This document shows, piece after piece, positions 42,747 through 54,273 of a stretch of 64,000 bases of DNA. Numbering within the stretch: the first letter of the stretch is position 1; each line of letters begins with the position of its first letter. The DNA comes from Formosa sediminum (GTDB lineage: Bacteria; Bacteroidota; Bacteroidia; Flavobacteriales; Flavobacteriaceae), in the NCBI RefSeq assembly GCF_007197735.1, contig NZ_CP041637.1, positions 1,955,001 through 2,019,000 of the forward strand, in the 5' to 3' direction. Below the pieces are notes generated by a model, which was not told where the DNA came from, searched no databases, and was given only the letters and a program-made list of their open reading frames with translations. Both the position numbers and the translations under genes were made by a program.

Positions 42747-45197
42747 TTAGTTATTCTTTTCATTTTCTAATAATTGTTCTAATGCAACAAAATCTGGAAT
42801 TAATACTTGTCGGGCTTTACTTCCTTCAAAAGGGCCAACTATACCTGCGGCTTCTAATTGGTCAATTAAACGTCCGGCACGATTATATCCTAATTTTAAT
42901 TTACGTTGTAATAATGAAGCAGAACCTTGTTGGGCTGTAACAATAATTTCTGCTGCTTCTTTAAATAATTTATCTCTGTCTGATATATCAATATCAAGAT
43001 TTGTGCCACCTTCTTCACCAACATATTCTGGTAATAGATAAGCGTCGGGATAGGCTTTTTGTCCGCCAATAAATTCAGTTATTTTTTCGACTTCTGGCGT
43101 ATCTACAAATGCACATTGTATACGAATCATGTCATTACCTTGAGTATAAAGCATATCTCCACGTCCAATAAGTTGGTCGGCTCCCGAGCCATCTAAAATA
43201 GTTCTAGAATCGATTTTGGAGGTTACTCTAAAAGCTATTCTTGCAGGAAAATTGGCTTTAATAATACCGGTAATAACGTTTACCGATGGACGTTGTGTTG
43301 CAATAATTAAGTGTATACCAATGGCACGTGCTAACTGCGCTAAACGCGCGATAGGTGTTTCTACTTCTTTACCTGCCGTCATGATTAAATCTGCAAACTC
43401 ATCGACTACCAATACAATATATGGTAAGAAATGATGTCCGTCGTTAGGATTTAGTTTACGCGCTTTAAATTTTGTATTGTATTCTTTAAGGTTACGACAC
43501 ATAGCATTTTTAAGCATCTCGTAACGGTTGTCCATCTCAATACATAACGAGTTTAACGTGTTTATAACCTTAGTGTTATCTGTAATGATTGCTTCTTCGC
43601 TATCTGGTAATTTGGCTAAATAATGGCGTTCTATTTTATTAAATAAAGTCAATTCTACTTTCTTTGGATCAACTAAAACAAATTTAACTTCTGCCGGGTG
43701 TTTTTTATACAATAAAGATGTTAATACGGCATTTAATCCAACAGATTTACCTTGACCTGTAGCTCCTGCCATAAGCATGTGAGGCATTTTAGCTAAGTCG
43801 ACTACAAAGGTTTCGTTGCTAATTGTTTTTCCTAAGGCAATCGGTAATTCCATATCTGATTTCTGGAATTTTTGTGAAGCAATTACCGAACGCATGGATA
43901 CAATGGTAGAGTTTTCGTTAGGAACTTCTATACCAATAGTTCCTTTTCCTGGAATTGGTGCGATAATACGAATTCCTAATGCCGAAAGTGATAAAGCAAT
44001 ATCATCTTCTAAGTTTTTAATTTTAGAAATACGCACACCAGCTTCTGGAACAATTTCATATAATGTAACTGTGGGGCCTATTGTTGCTTTAATACTCGCA
44101 ATACCAATTTTATAATTGTTTAGGGTTTCGACAATTCTATTTTTATTACCCTCAAGTTCTTCTTGGTTTATAGATATACCTTCGTTATTGTATTTTTTCA
44201 ATAAATCTAAAGGAGGAAATTGATATTTTCCAAGTTCTAGTGTTGGATCAAACAACCCAAAATCTGCTACTAATTTATTTGATAAATTATCGGTTTCAGA
44301 AAGTTCTTCTTGTACCGTTTCTACTTGTATATCTAATTCCGGACCATCCTCTATAGTTTCTTCTTTTGGCGTTTCTACTTCAAAAGTACTGGTAGGCACT
44401 TGTTGTGTAGGTTCAGGTTTTTCAAAAGTTTCAAATTCTACAATTGGTGTAGGTTCAGGTTCGGGAACTATAGGTTTAGCTTTAGGTTTTTCTTGAGTCG
44501 CTGAAACGTGTGCCGATTTTATAGCTTCGGCTTCTTCTGTTAAATTATTATCGAAAGCAAAACTATCTTCTTCTGCGTTCGATTTTAATTCATCTGAAAT
44601 ATTTTTCTTAGCCGATTTAAATAGGGCAATAAAACTGTGAATAGTTACTTTAAAACGTGTGGCGAGATAAACGATAAGTCCAAAGAATAGAAGCAGAGCC
44701 ACACCTAAAATTCCGATATAATCTTGTAAAAACGTATTGGTTTCAAAACCAACAGTACCTCCTAGTATAGCGTGTTTTTCTCCAAAAAAACCAAAAAATA
44801 TAGAAAACCATAAAATTAAATAAAGCCCCCAAAACCAATGACGTCTTAATTTTTGATAGTTAATATCTAAGAGCACATGTAATCCAGAACGTACAAGTAA
44901 GCCTGCAAAAATAAAGGCCGCAATACCAAAACCACGATATACAAAAATATCGCTTAGGTAAGCGCCTAATTTTTTTACCCAATTTTCAGCTTCAACCTGA
45001 CGTACAGTAAATTCGTTTAAAATACTTTGATCGGCTTTACCTGTAAAAAAATAGGATAAAAATGCCGTACCCAAAATAATACCAAGAATGATTAGTAAAC
45101 TACCAAAAATAAGCTTTTGTTGGTTCGTTAATTTTAGACTTGGTTTCTTAAATTTAGGCGTACTAGATTGATTAGTTTTTGGTTTTTTTTTAGCCAT
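42747..45197 (-). CDS. ftsK: DNA translocase FtsK
   Basis: An 816-residue protein from the ATG at 45197 (the preceding in-frame TTG is less likely). Four N-terminal membrane helices (about residues 30-190) anchor it at the septum; an acidic, Pro/Glu-rich linker (about 200-310) follows. The motor has Walker A GATGQGKS (478-485), Walker B YIVLVVDEFADL, and a C-terminal gamma winged helix (QGSASLLQRKLKLGYNRAGRLIDQLEAAGIVG) that reads polar DNA motifs. It pumps chromosome ends during division for dimer resolution. It is cotranscribed with lolA. Confidence 0.95.
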   Translation of the reverse strand: MAKKKPKTNQSSTPKFKKPSLKLTNQQKLIFGSLLIILGIILGTAFLSYFFTGKADQSILNEFTVRQVEAENWVKKLGAYLSDIFVYRGFGIAAFIFAGLLVRSGLHVLLDINYQKLRRHWFWGLYLILWFSIFFGFFGEKHAILGGTVGFETNTFLQDYIGILGVALLLFFGLIVYLATRFKVTIHSFIALFKSAKKNISDELKSNAEEDSFAFDNNLTEEAEAIKSAHVSATQEKPKAKPIVPEPEPTPIVEFETFEKPEPTQQVPTSTFEVETPKEETIEDGPELDIQVETVQEELSETDNLSNKLVADFGLFDPTLELGKYQFPPLDLLKKYNNEGISINQEELEGNKNRIVETLNNYKIGIASIKATIGPTVTLYEIVPEAGVRISKIKNLEDDIALSLSALGIRIIAPIPGKGTIGIEVPNENSTIVSMRSVIASQKFQKSDMELPIALGKTISNETFVVDLAKMPHMLMAGATGQGKSVGLNAVLTSLLYKKHPAEVKFVLVDPKKVELTLFNKIERHYLAKLPDSEEAIITDNTKVINTLNSLCIEMDNRYEMLKNAMCRNLKEYNTKFKARKLNPNDGHHFLPYIVLVVDEFADLIMTAGKEVETPIARLAQLARAIGIHLIIATQRPSVNVITGIIKANFPARIAFRVTSKIDSRTILDGSGADQLIGRGDMLYTQGNDMIRIQCAFVDTPEVEKITEFIGGQKAYPDAYLLPEYVGEEGGTNLDIDISDRDKLFKEAAEIIVTAQQGSASLLQRKLKLGYNRAGRLIDQLEAAGIVGPFEGSKARQVLIPDFVALEQLLENEKNN

Positions 45198-45220
45198 CAA
45201 CGCGCTGTTGTTAATTTGAG

Positions 45221-45228
45221 CAAAAATA
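45221..45228 (-). promoter_or_regulatory. -7 element before ftsK
   Basis: Minus-strand 45228-45221 reads TATTTTTG, a full TAnnTTTG match 23 bases before the ftsK start, inside the gap after dgkA. It suggests ftsK has its own promoter in addition to any read-through. Confidence 0.4.
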
Positions 45229-45262
45229 CAAATTACTAACGTTTATCCTAAAAGTATAGTAT

Positions 45263-45631
45263 TTAAAATACTTTTGGCAGGTAAATAATAAAACCGACTA
45301 TAGTTGCCGCAATTGCTGCAATGAAAACAGCTCCTGCAGAAATGTCTTTTATGAGTCCTATTTTAGTATGATGTTCTGGGTGAATAAAATCTGCAATAGC
45401 TTCTACCGCTGTGTTTAAACCTTCAGCAGTCATTATTATACCTATGGCAAGGGTTTGTGCCATCCATTCTGTTGGCGATATATTAAAATAAAATCCAGCT
45501 CCTGTAACGCAAAGTGCAATTACAAACTGGATTTTTATACTTGCTTCAGTTTTTAAGAGTAGGATAGCGCCTTTATACGCATATCCTACACTTTTAATTC
45601 TGTTTATTAGAAGGGGTTCTTTTTTAGCCAT
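45263..45631 (-). CDS. dgkA: Diacylglycerol kinase family protein (DgkA)
   Basis: A 122-residue membrane protein with three helices and the DgkA signature AEGLNTAVEAIADFI (about 77-91). Family members phosphorylate diacylglycerol or undecaprenol; in organisms other than enteric bacteria the latter is common, recycling the cell-wall lipid carrier. The gene overlaps the end of tpx by eight bases, which indicates translational coupling. Confidence 0.9.
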   Translation of the reverse strand: MAKKEPLLINRIKSVGYAYKGAILLLKTEASIKIQFVIALCVTGAGFYFNISPTEWMAQTLAIGIIMTAEGLNTAVEAIADFIHPEHHTKIGLIKDISAGAVFIAAIAATIVGFIIYLPKVF

Positions 45632-46130
45632 TTTGTAGCGCTTCTAAAGCGGCCTTGTAATTAGGTTCGTCTACAGTTTCTGCAACTTGTTCTGTATAGA
45701 TTACGTTTCCTTTTTCATCTAACACAATTACAGAACGTGATAATAACTTTTCTAATGGGCCTGTAGTAAAATCTAACCCATAAGCTTTTCCAAAACTTCC
45801 AGCTTTAAAATCAGATAACGTTATTACGTTGTCTAATCCTTCTGCACCACAAAAACGCGCTTGAGCAAATGGTAAATCGCGAGAAATACAAAGTACTTTA
45901 GTGTTTTCTAAAGCACTAGCTTCTTTATTAAATGCTCTAACAGACTGAGCACATGTGCCAGTATCTACACTTGGAAAAATATTTAAAATAACTTTGCTGC
46001 CTTCAAAATCTTGTAAAGATTTAGAACCTAATTCTATTGTTGTTAATGTGAAATCTGGAGCTTTAGTTCCTACTTTTGGTAATTCTCCAGATGTTTCTAT
46101 TGCGTTTCCTTTTAAGGTTACAGTTGCCAT
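45624..46130 (-). CDS. tpx: Thiol peroxidase Tpx
   Basis: A 168-residue atypical 2-Cys peroxiredoxin of exact family length. Peroxidatic Cys60 lies in PSVDTGTCAQSVRAFN and resolving Cys94 in ARFCGAEGL, the Tpx signature. It reduces alkyl and hydrogen peroxides in the cytoplasm or periplasm using thioredoxin. It heads a run with dgkA and probably ftsK. Confidence 0.95.
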   Translation of the reverse strand: MATVTLKGNAIETSGELPKVGTKAPDFTLTTIELGSKSLQDFEGSKVILNIFPSVDTGTCAQSVRAFNKEASALENTKVLCISRDLPFAQARFCGAEGLDNVITLSDFKAGSFGKAYGLDFTTGPLEKLLSRSVIVLDEKGNVIYTEQVAETVDEPNYKAALEALQNG

Positions 46131-46355
46131 ATTATTAATTTTTTGATTACCGGTTAAAATTAATAATAATTAAAGGTTTTAGCTATTTGTTTTCTTTTTT
46201 TTTGATTTTTTATGCTGATTTTAATTTACTGATAATAAGTGTGTTAATACTGATGTCTGGTTAATAAATTGTTAATGCCTAAAAAAAATGAAAACCGACA
46301 TCTTTTAAAATTCGTTAGTAGGATAGAAACATATATATAACAATTTAACTTAATC

Positions 46356-46943
46356 ATGAAAATTATGAAATCATTAAAACTAATTAAAACAACGGTATTC
46401 GCATTTATATTTTGTATCACTATCAATGCATTTGCACAAGACAAAATGATGAATGAACACACCGTTATGGTAGGCGGAGCCAAAATGTATCCTTCTAAAA
46501 ATATAATTGAAAATGCAGTTAATTCTAAAGATCATACCACATTGGTCGCAGCGGTTAAAGCTGCAGATTTAGTAGATGTATTATCTGGCAAAGGTCCATT
46601 TACAGTTTTTGCCCCAACTAACAACGCTTTTAATAAATTGCCTGAAGGTACTGTTGAAAGTTTACTTATGCCAGAAAATAAGAAGACCCTACAAATGGTA
46701 TTAACATATCATGTCGTTGCTGGAAATTGGAATGCAACAGATATTTTAAATCGAATTAAAAAAGGAAACGGTAAAGCTGTAATTGAAACCATAAGTGGCG
46801 GTATGATAACGGCATGGTTAAAAGGAAAAGATATTTATGTAACCGATGAGAATGGGAATTCTGCAAAAGTTACTATTGCTGATGTTAATCAGTCCAACGG
46901 TGTTATTCATGTTATAGATACTGTATTATTACCTACATCTTAA
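46356..46943 (+). CDS. Secreted fasciclin (FAS1) domain protein
   Basis: A 195-residue protein with an N-terminal signal peptide ending in INAFAQ and one FAS1 domain (about residues 50-193): LVAAVKAADLVDVLSGKGPFTVFAPTNNAFNKLP and a C-terminal ADVNQSNGVIHVIDTVLLP, both FAS1 signatures. FAS1 domains mediate adhesion or polysaccharide contact. Met4 is an alternative start that leaves the signal peptide intact. Single gene with its own terminator. Confidence 0.9.
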   Translation: MKIMKSLKLIKTTVFAFIFCITINAFAQDKMMNEHTVMVGGAKMYPSKNIIENAVNSKDHTTLVAAVKAADLVDVLSGKGPFTVFAPTNNAFNKLPEGTVESLLMPENKKTLQMVLTYHVVAGNWNATDILNRIKKGNGKAVIETISGGMITAWLKGKDIYVTDENGNSAKVTIADVNQSNGVIHVIDTVLLPTS

Positions 46944-46973
46944 TTTGTAGGGATTATTAAGATGTGTTGCCCA

Positions 46974-47006
46974 AGAGTCATTTCTGTTGAAATGGCTCTT
47001 TTTTTG
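46974..47006 (+). terminator. Terminator of the fasciclin gene
   Basis: An 11-bp stem with one G-T pair (AGAGTCATTTC at 46974-46984, GAAATGGCTCT at 46989-46999), loop TGTT, then seven T. Confidence 0.85.
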
Positions 47007-47059
47007 TGCTGTTATATAGCTAGTTTTTATAATTTGATTGAATATAATATGTATAAAAA

Positions 47060-47092
47060 AAAGTGACTTCAATTAAAAATTGAAGCCGCTTT
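47060..47092 (-). terminator. Terminator of katG
   Basis: A 15-bp stem with a wobble and one mismatch (47060-47074 with 47078-47092), loop of three, followed on the minus strand by a T run derived from the A tract at 47055-47062. Confidence 0.7.
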
Positions 47093-47117
47093 AGTGTAAA
47101 AATTAAGTCTAATTAAT

Positions 47118-49460
<2,343 letters not shown>

Positions 49461-49461
49461 T

Positions 49462-49469
49462 CAAAAATA
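49462..49469 (-). promoter_or_regulatory. -7 element of katG
   Basis: Minus-strand 49469-49462 reads TATTTTTG, a full TAnnTTTG match 37 bases before the katG start. No clear -33 TTG is present, which would fit a regulated stress promoter. Confidence 0.45.
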
Positions 49470-49807
49470 CTTTAGATTGTTATGATGTGTAGCGTATTTT
49501 AATTTTCATATTTTATACTAATATAAGTAAAATTTATAGTTAATATTTCGGTTATAGTTTATGGTTATTTTTATAAGGCATTTTGTTATTTTTGTTAAAA
49601 TACAGATGTAATTTTAATTTTTGATTAAATAAATATTAATATACAAATTTTAAGCTGTATATTTTAAATTATTGCTATCATTTTTTATAAACTAAAATGT
49701 ATTTGTAGGAATAATTTGTATAAACTTACCTGATTTTTAATGAAGTGGTTAAATATAGTTTTTAGTAAGTCTTTACCAACAAGTGATATTTATTATATAA
49801 ACTATAT
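49470..49807. other. Gene-free stretch upstream of katG
   Basis: About 340 very AT-rich bases between the katG promoter and the terminator of the thioredoxin operon. I see no gene and no distinct repeat; regulatory sites for katG may be here but none stands out. Confidence 0.4.
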
Positions 49808-49848
49808 AAAAAAAGTCCCCATTTTCTAATTTGAAAATGAGGACTTTT
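49808..49848 (-). terminator. Terminator of the peroxiredoxin-thioredoxin-DUF6952 operon
   Basis: AAAAGTCC-C-CATTTTC (49811-49826) pairs with GAAAATG-A-GGACTTTT (49833-49848) with one internal mismatch; on the minus strand a T run follows. Confidence 0.82.
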
Positions 49849-49868
49849 ATAGAAATAAGTATATAATT

Positions 49869-50126
49869 CTATTTATCTATAGCGCCTAATACGCGTTTCA
49901 TAAAGCCATTTAAAGCTTCTTTTTTTGGTGTTCCATTTTTAATCATACTATTAACTTCTAAGGCACCGTACATGTTAGAAATTAATTCACCAATTACATC
50001 TAACTCTTCATCTTTTAAAGAAGGTACTTCTGTTAAAGCTTCTAGAGTTTCGATAGTTTCGTTAACGAAATCTTCATCGTTTTCCTCAATGAATTGAGTC
50101 AGGTGTTTAATTACTGGTAACTTCAT
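49869..50126 (-). CDS. DUF6952 family small acidic protein
   Basis: An 85-residue helical, acidic cytoplasmic protein (MKLPVIKHLTQFIEENDEDFVNETIETLEALTEVPSLKDEELD...). I recognise it as the small family found next to thioredoxin in flavobacteria (DUF6952); its function is not known. It overlaps the thioredoxin gene by 20 bases and ends the operon, so a role with the peroxiredoxin-thioredoxin pair is likely. Confidence 0.7.
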   Translation of the reverse strand: MKLPVIKHLTQFIEENDEDFVNETIETLEALTEVPSLKDEELDVIGELISNMYGALEVNSMIKNGTPKKEALNGFMKRVLGAIDK

Positions 50127-50421
50127 CGACTAACTCTTTTAAAACGTCAAACTTATTGGTTTGTACTTGGTTAACAAAAGCTCCTTTTTTAAAGGTTGCA
50201 AAAGTAGGTAAATTATCCACATTTGCCAGTTTTCTAGATTCTGCAAATTTTTCAGCATCAGCAATCACAAACGTTACATTTTCGTTTTCGGTAGCTAATT
50301 TTTTAAATTTTGGTTTCATAATTCTGCAATTACCACACCATGTTGCTGAATATTGTACTATCACTGTATCGTTTCCAGATACAATTTCATTTAAGTTGTC
50401 TTGTTCTAATTCTTGTACCAT
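50107..50421 (-). CDS. Thioredoxin-family protein
   Basis: A 104-residue single-domain thioredoxin fold with active site WCGNC (28-32), the variant CGNC rather than CGPC, and the cis-Pro loop NLPTFATF. It lies after the peroxiredoxin gene and probably supplies its electrons. The CGNC dipeptide should shift the redox potential relative to Trx1. Cytoplasmic, no signal. Confidence 0.9.
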   Translation of the reverse strand: MVQELEQDNLNEIVSGNDTVIVQYSATWCGNCRIMKPKFKKLATENENVTFVIADAEKFAESRKLANVDNLPTFATFKKGAFVNQVQTNKFDVLKELVDEVTSN

Positions 50422-50444
50422 AATAATAGATGATTTTTTAGATT

Positions 50445-50470
50445 ACCATCCTTTAACGAAAAAGGATGGT
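50445..50470 (-). other. Intercistronic hairpin between peroxiredoxin and thioredoxin genes
   Basis: A perfect 10-bp inverted repeat (ACCATCCTTT at 50445-50454, AAAGGATGGT at 50461-50470) with a six-base loop. No T run follows on the minus strand, so it may stabilise the upstream peroxiredoxin message or attenuate read-through. Confidence 0.6.
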
Positions 50471-50486
50471 AGATTGAATGTTTTAA

Positions 50487-51125
50487 TTAGTGAGAAGCTA
50501 AGTAGCTAGAAACACCGTCTCTGTTTGCGCTCATAGCATCTTTTCCTTCTTCCCAGTTTGCAGGACAAACTTCACCTTTTTCTTGAACGTGAGTTAAAGC
50601 ATCAATTAAACGTAAATATTCACCAACGTTTCTACCTAATGGCATGTTGTTAATACTTTCGTGCTGCACGATACCATCTTCATCTATAATGTATGTTGCT
50701 CTGTAAGTTACATTATCACCTTCAACAGTTACAACTCCTGTTTCTTCGTTAAATGTTTCGTTAGTAATGTCTAAAATTCCTAATGTAGAAGCAAGGTTTC
50801 TGTTAGAGTCTGCTAAGATTGGGTAAGTTACACCTTCAATTCCTCCATTGTCTTTTGCTGTGTTTAACCATGCAAAATGTACTTCAGGAGTATCGCAAGA
50901 TGCACCAATTACAATTGTGTTTCTTTTTTCAAATTCTGCTACTGCAGCTTGAAATGCGTGTAATTCTGTAGGGCAAACAAAAGTGAAATCTTTTGGGTAC
51001 CAAAATAAAACTACTTTTTTCTTATTGTTAACTGCTTCCTCTAGAACGTTTACTTTAAAAGTATCGCCCATTTCGTTCATTGCGTCAACGTTTAAATCTG
51101 GAAATTTTTTACCTACAAATGCCAT
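50487..51125 (-). CDS. Typical 2-Cys peroxiredoxin (AhpC/Prx1 type)
   Basis: A 212-residue enzyme. Peroxidatic Cys51 is in DFTFVCPTE and resolving Cys188 in GEVCPANW, the two-Cys arrangement of AhpC/Prx1. It reduces peroxides with electrons from the thioredoxin encoded next. A -7 element (TATATTTG, minus strand 51166-51159) lies 33 bases upstream. First gene of a three-gene operon. Confidence 0.94.
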   Translation of the reverse strand: MAFVGKKFPDLNVDAMNEMGDTFKVNVLEEAVNNKKKVVLFWYPKDFTFVCPTELHAFQAAVAEFEKRNTIVIGASCDTPEVHFAWLNTAKDNGGIEGVTYPILADSNRNLASTLGILDITNETFNEETGVVTVEGDNVTYRATYIIDEDGIVQHESINNMPLGRNVGEYLRLIDALTHVQEKGEVCPANWEEGKDAMSANRDGVSSYLASH

Positions 51126-51158
51126 GTAATATGTTTTTAATTGTTAATTTTTACATTG

Positions 51159-51166
51159 CAAATATA
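51159..51166 (-). promoter_or_regulatory. -7 element of the peroxiredoxin operon
   Basis: Minus-strand 51166-51159 reads TATATTTG, a full match to TAnnTTTG, giving a leader of about 28 bases. The -33 element is not clear. Confidence 0.45.
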
Positions 51167-51260
51167 CGTCAGATTCTGTGTTTGTAATGTGAATAAAATT
51201 TTAAAAATTTATACTGATATAGCTTTTATTTATAGCTTAAGAATTACGGTTAACTGAAGT

Positions 51261-52745
51261 CTATTTATCAGTAAGTTGCTTGATTTTTATTTTAAAAGCA
51301 GCAAATATTAATGTGGTAAATGGACTTAAATAATTGAAAAAAGCGTAGCCTGCATAATGCCAAGTATCTACACCTAATACACTACTTTGGTAAGCTCCAC
51401 AAGTATTCCATGGTACCAATACAGAGGTTACTGTACCTGCATCTTCAAGCGTTCTACTTAAGTTTTCTGGAGCTAATCCCTTGTCTTCAAATGCTTTTTT
51501 GTACATTCTACCCGGAATTACAATAGCTAAGTATTGATCACTTGCTATTGCATTTAATCCAATACAACTAATTACTGTACTCGCAAATAATCCAAATACA
51601 GAATCAAATAATTGAAGTACCGCTTTGCTAATTCTGGCTAAAGCTCCAATGGCATCCATAATACCTCCAAAAACCATTGCACAAATAATTAGCCAAATAG
51701 TGCCTAACATTCCAGCCATACCTCCAGATGAAAATAAATCGTTTAATTCTGCGCTGTCTGTAGCTACAGCAGTGTCTACGGTTATTGCAGTCATGATTCC
51801 TTTATAAGCAGAAAGTGCATTAAGTTCTGCTGTTCCTGCTATTTGTTTTACTATTTCCGGTTGAAATATTAGTGCAAAAATACCGCCTAATAGCGTACCT
51901 ACTAATAATGCGGGTAAAGGAGGCGTTTTTTTTATGATTAAAAAAATAACCAAAGCGGGAACTAAAAATAACCAAGGCGAAATATTAAAGGCGTTATCTA
52001 TAGAGTTTAACATGGCAGAAGTGTCGGTAGTTCCATGAACATCTAGAGACAGACTTATCACTACAAAAATAACTAATGTTGCAATTAGTGTTGGTATAGT
52101 AGTGTAGGTCATATATTTAATGTGCGAGAATAATTCGCCTCCAGCCATAGCCGGTGCCAAATTGGTCGTGTCGCTTAATGGCGACATTTTATCTCCAAAA
52201 TACGCTCCAGAAATTACAGCACCAGCAGTCATTCCATGGTCTATGCCCAACGCATTACCAATCCCTACTAAAGCAATCCCAACAGTAGCAGAAGTGGTCC
52301 AACTACTACCTGTAGCTATAGATATAATAGCACAAATAATTACACATGCAGGGAGAAAAATAGACGGACTTAAAATTTGTAAGCCATAATAAATCATGGA
52401 GGGTATAATGCCACTTATTAGCCAAGTTCCTGCTAAAGACCCTACAAATAAAAGTATAAGTAAAGCCCCAGTAGTAGATTTTATGTTTTCGGCAACTTCT
52501 TCTAACATTTGCTCATAAGAAACCTTATTAAAAAAGCCAACGATGGCAGCTACAGCTGCACCAAGTAATAAAACAAATTGGTTACTTCCGCTTAAGGCAT
52601 CATCACCAAAGGCATATTTAACATTAAAAAAAAGCATAATTACTAAGGCCAAAACTGGAATTAAAGCTTCCCAAATACTTAATTCTCTGTTCTCTAATAT
52701 GGGATTTTCTTCAGGCGATTTAGGCTTTATGTCTTGGCTTTCCAT
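51261..52745 (-). CDS. Na+/H+ antiporter, NhaC family
   Basis: A 494-residue membrane protein with about twelve helices. The NhaC pattern is visible in TGSSWTTSATVGIALVGIG, SGAYFGDKMSPLSDTTNLAPAMAGG and GLNAIASDQYLAIVIPGRMYK. NhaC proteins exchange Na+ for protons, and some members swap malate/lactate. A marine lifestyle fits a sodium extruder. It lies upstream of the peroxiredoxin gene on the same strand but 135 bases away, so it is likely separate. Confidence 0.88.
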   Translation of the reverse strand: MESQDIKPKSPEENPILENRELSIWEALIPVLALVIMLFFNVKYAFGDDALSGSNQFVLLLGAAVAAIVGFFNKVSYEQMLEEVAENIKSTTGALLILLFVGSLAGTWLISGIIPSMIYYGLQILSPSIFLPACVIICAIISIATGSSWTTSATVGIALVGIGNALGIDHGMTAGAVISGAYFGDKMSPLSDTTNLAPAMAGGELFSHIKYMTYTTIPTLIATLVIFVVISLSLDVHGTTDTSAMLNSIDNAFNISPWLFLVPALVIFLIIKKTPPLPALLVGTLLGGIFALIFQPEIVKQIAGTAELNALSAYKGIMTAITVDTAVATDSAELNDLFSSGGMAGMLGTIWLIICAMVFGGIMDAIGALARISKAVLQLFDSVFGLFASTVISCIGLNAIASDQYLAIVIPGRMYKKAFEDKGLAPENLSRTLEDAGTVTSVLVPWNTCGAYQSSVLGVDTWHYAGYAFFNYLSPFTTLIFAAFKIKIKQLTDK

Positions 52746-52860
52746 GGGTAAATGTTACGGTTGTATTAAGAAAATATTTTGATTTGTAATGTTACGATTT
52801 TACACGCTTATGTGCAAATACAGATTCAGATAAACAAAATCGATAAAAAAAGTGTCAAAA

Positions 52861-52889
52861 AAAAACACTTCTACTAAAAAGAAGTGTTT
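52861..52889. terminator. Terminator of the PLP lyase gene
   Basis: An 11-bp perfect stem (AAAACACTTCT at 52861-52871, AGAAGTGTTTT at 52879-52889), seven-base loop, with A tract upstream and T tract downstream. It serves the minus-strand gene ending at 52913. Confidence 0.82.
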
Positions 52890-52912
52890 TTAAAAGGATA
52901 TAAAATCAATTT

Positions 52913-54115
52913 TTATTTTAAAATATGTAATTCTTTCATACAATTGTATATCATTTTATATGTGCGTTCTATATCGGCATCTAGCCCGATAGAGAATCTT
53001 ATAATACCATTGGTAAGGCCCATGTCTTCTTGTTCGGAAATAGGGATTTCTGAAGAAGTAGAGCTTCCTGGTGCAGAAAAGAGCGTTTTGTAAAATCCTA
53101 AACTTACAGCAAGATAACCAATGTTTTTATGTTGCATAAGTTCCATTAATGCATTAGCTTTTTCAAAAGACCCGACATCTATAGTAAGCATGCCTCCATA
53201 TCCAAAAGCGGTATTCATTTGGGTTTTGTAAATGTGGTGTCCAGGGTGAGATGCTAAACCTGGATATATTGTTTTTAATCCATGAGCTTCAAATTTTTCA
53301 GCTAAATACAAAGCATTTTTACTATGTTGTATCATTCTTAAATGAAGCGTCTTTAGGTTTTTAAATATCGAAGCAGCACGCATGCTATCCATTGTAGACC
53401 CTAATAGCATAGCTGCACCAGAGTTAACATCTTTTAATTGATTAATAAAGTCGAAAGTACCGCATACAACACCGCCTAAAGTATCGCTACTTCCATTAAT
53501 AAATTTAGTTAAACTATGTATCACTACATCTGCTCCAAATGTGGCAGGTGTTATACTTAAAGGCGAAAACGTATTATCTACTACGAGTTTTAAATTATAT
53601 GTTTTAGCAAGTTTAGCTAGGGCTTTTAAATCTGCTATTTCTAATAAGGGATTGCTCACACATTCACAATAAATAAGTTTTGTGTTAGACGTAATAGCAG
53701 CTTCTACAAGATCTGTGTTAGTAATATCTATAAAGCTTGTGTTTATATTAAATTTAGGCGTAAAGTTTTTTAAAAAAGCATAGGTGCCACCGTATATGGT
53801 ACGGCTTGATATAATATGGTCTTCGGCTTCACACAACTGAAGTAATACCGATGTGATTGCGCCCATTCCAGAAGCATATACCGTGGCTGTTTCAGTACCT
53901 TCCATTGCAGCTAGCGCACGAGATAAATTTAGATTAGAAGGCGATGTGTGTCTGGAGTATAAATAGCAACCATCAGTCTTTCCGTCAAAAGTGTCTTGCA
54001 TGGTTTTAGCGGATAAGAATGTATATGTTGACGAGTCTGAAATTGAAGGGTTAACGCCTCCGTCTTCTCCAAATAATTGTAAATCTTGAATATTATTTGC
54101 GGGTTTAAATGACAT
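52913..54115 (-). CDS. Cys/Met metabolism PLP-dependent enzyme (trans-sulfuration family)
   Basis: A 400-residue fold-type I PLP enzyme. The PLP lysine is Lys204 in VIHSLTKFINGSSDTLGG, with Asp180 (VVDNTFSP), Tyr53/Arg55 (YSRHTSPS) and Tyr108 (TIYGGTY). Members include cystathionine gamma-synthase/lyase and methionine gamma-lyase. The position that is Cys in classical methionine gamma-lyases (YGCTFAF) is Gly here (YGGTYAF), so that activity is not assured. An Lrp-type regulator diverges from it and probably controls it in response to an amino acid. Confidence 0.85.
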   Translation of the reverse strand: MSFKPANNIQDLQLFGEDGGVNPSISDSSTYTFLSAKTMQDTFDGKTDGCYLYSRHTSPSNLNLSRALAAMEGTETATVYASGMGAITSVLLQLCEAEDHIISSRTIYGGTYAFLKNFTPKFNINTSFIDITNTDLVEAAITSNTKLIYCECVSNPLLEIADLKALAKLAKTYNLKLVVDNTFSPLSITPATFGADVVIHSLTKFINGSSDTLGGVVCGTFDFINQLKDVNSGAAMLLGSTMDSMRAASIFKNLKTLHLRMIQHSKNALYLAEKFEAHGLKTIYPGLASHPGHHIYKTQMNTAFGYGGMLTIDVGSFEKANALMELMQHKNIGYLAVSLGFYKTLFSAPGSSTSSEIPISEQEDMGLTNGIIRFSIGLDADIERTYKMIYNCMKELHILK

Positions 54116-54273
54116 GATTATATTTTTTTATTATCCATTAAAAGTCTTAATTATTAGATTAATAATCAATATCAGTAGAGTTATTTAGATTTTATTGCTG
54201 TAATATGTGTATTTATTAGTTTTATATTTGGTGATTATTAGTGGAATAATTATTCTGTAGAAAAATTTTCAAA

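Noticed and set aside
42746-42763. Upstream ATG for lolA overlapping ftsK
   Set aside because: It would place a charged hexapeptide before a signal peptide that begins cleanly at 42745.
43816-44115. 99-codon reading frame antisense to ftsK
   Set aside because: It is the shadow of a strongly conserved motor region and has no family resemblance or promoter.
45198-45200. TTG start for ftsK
   Set aside because: It directly precedes an ATG and adds a single residue; the ATG is preferred.
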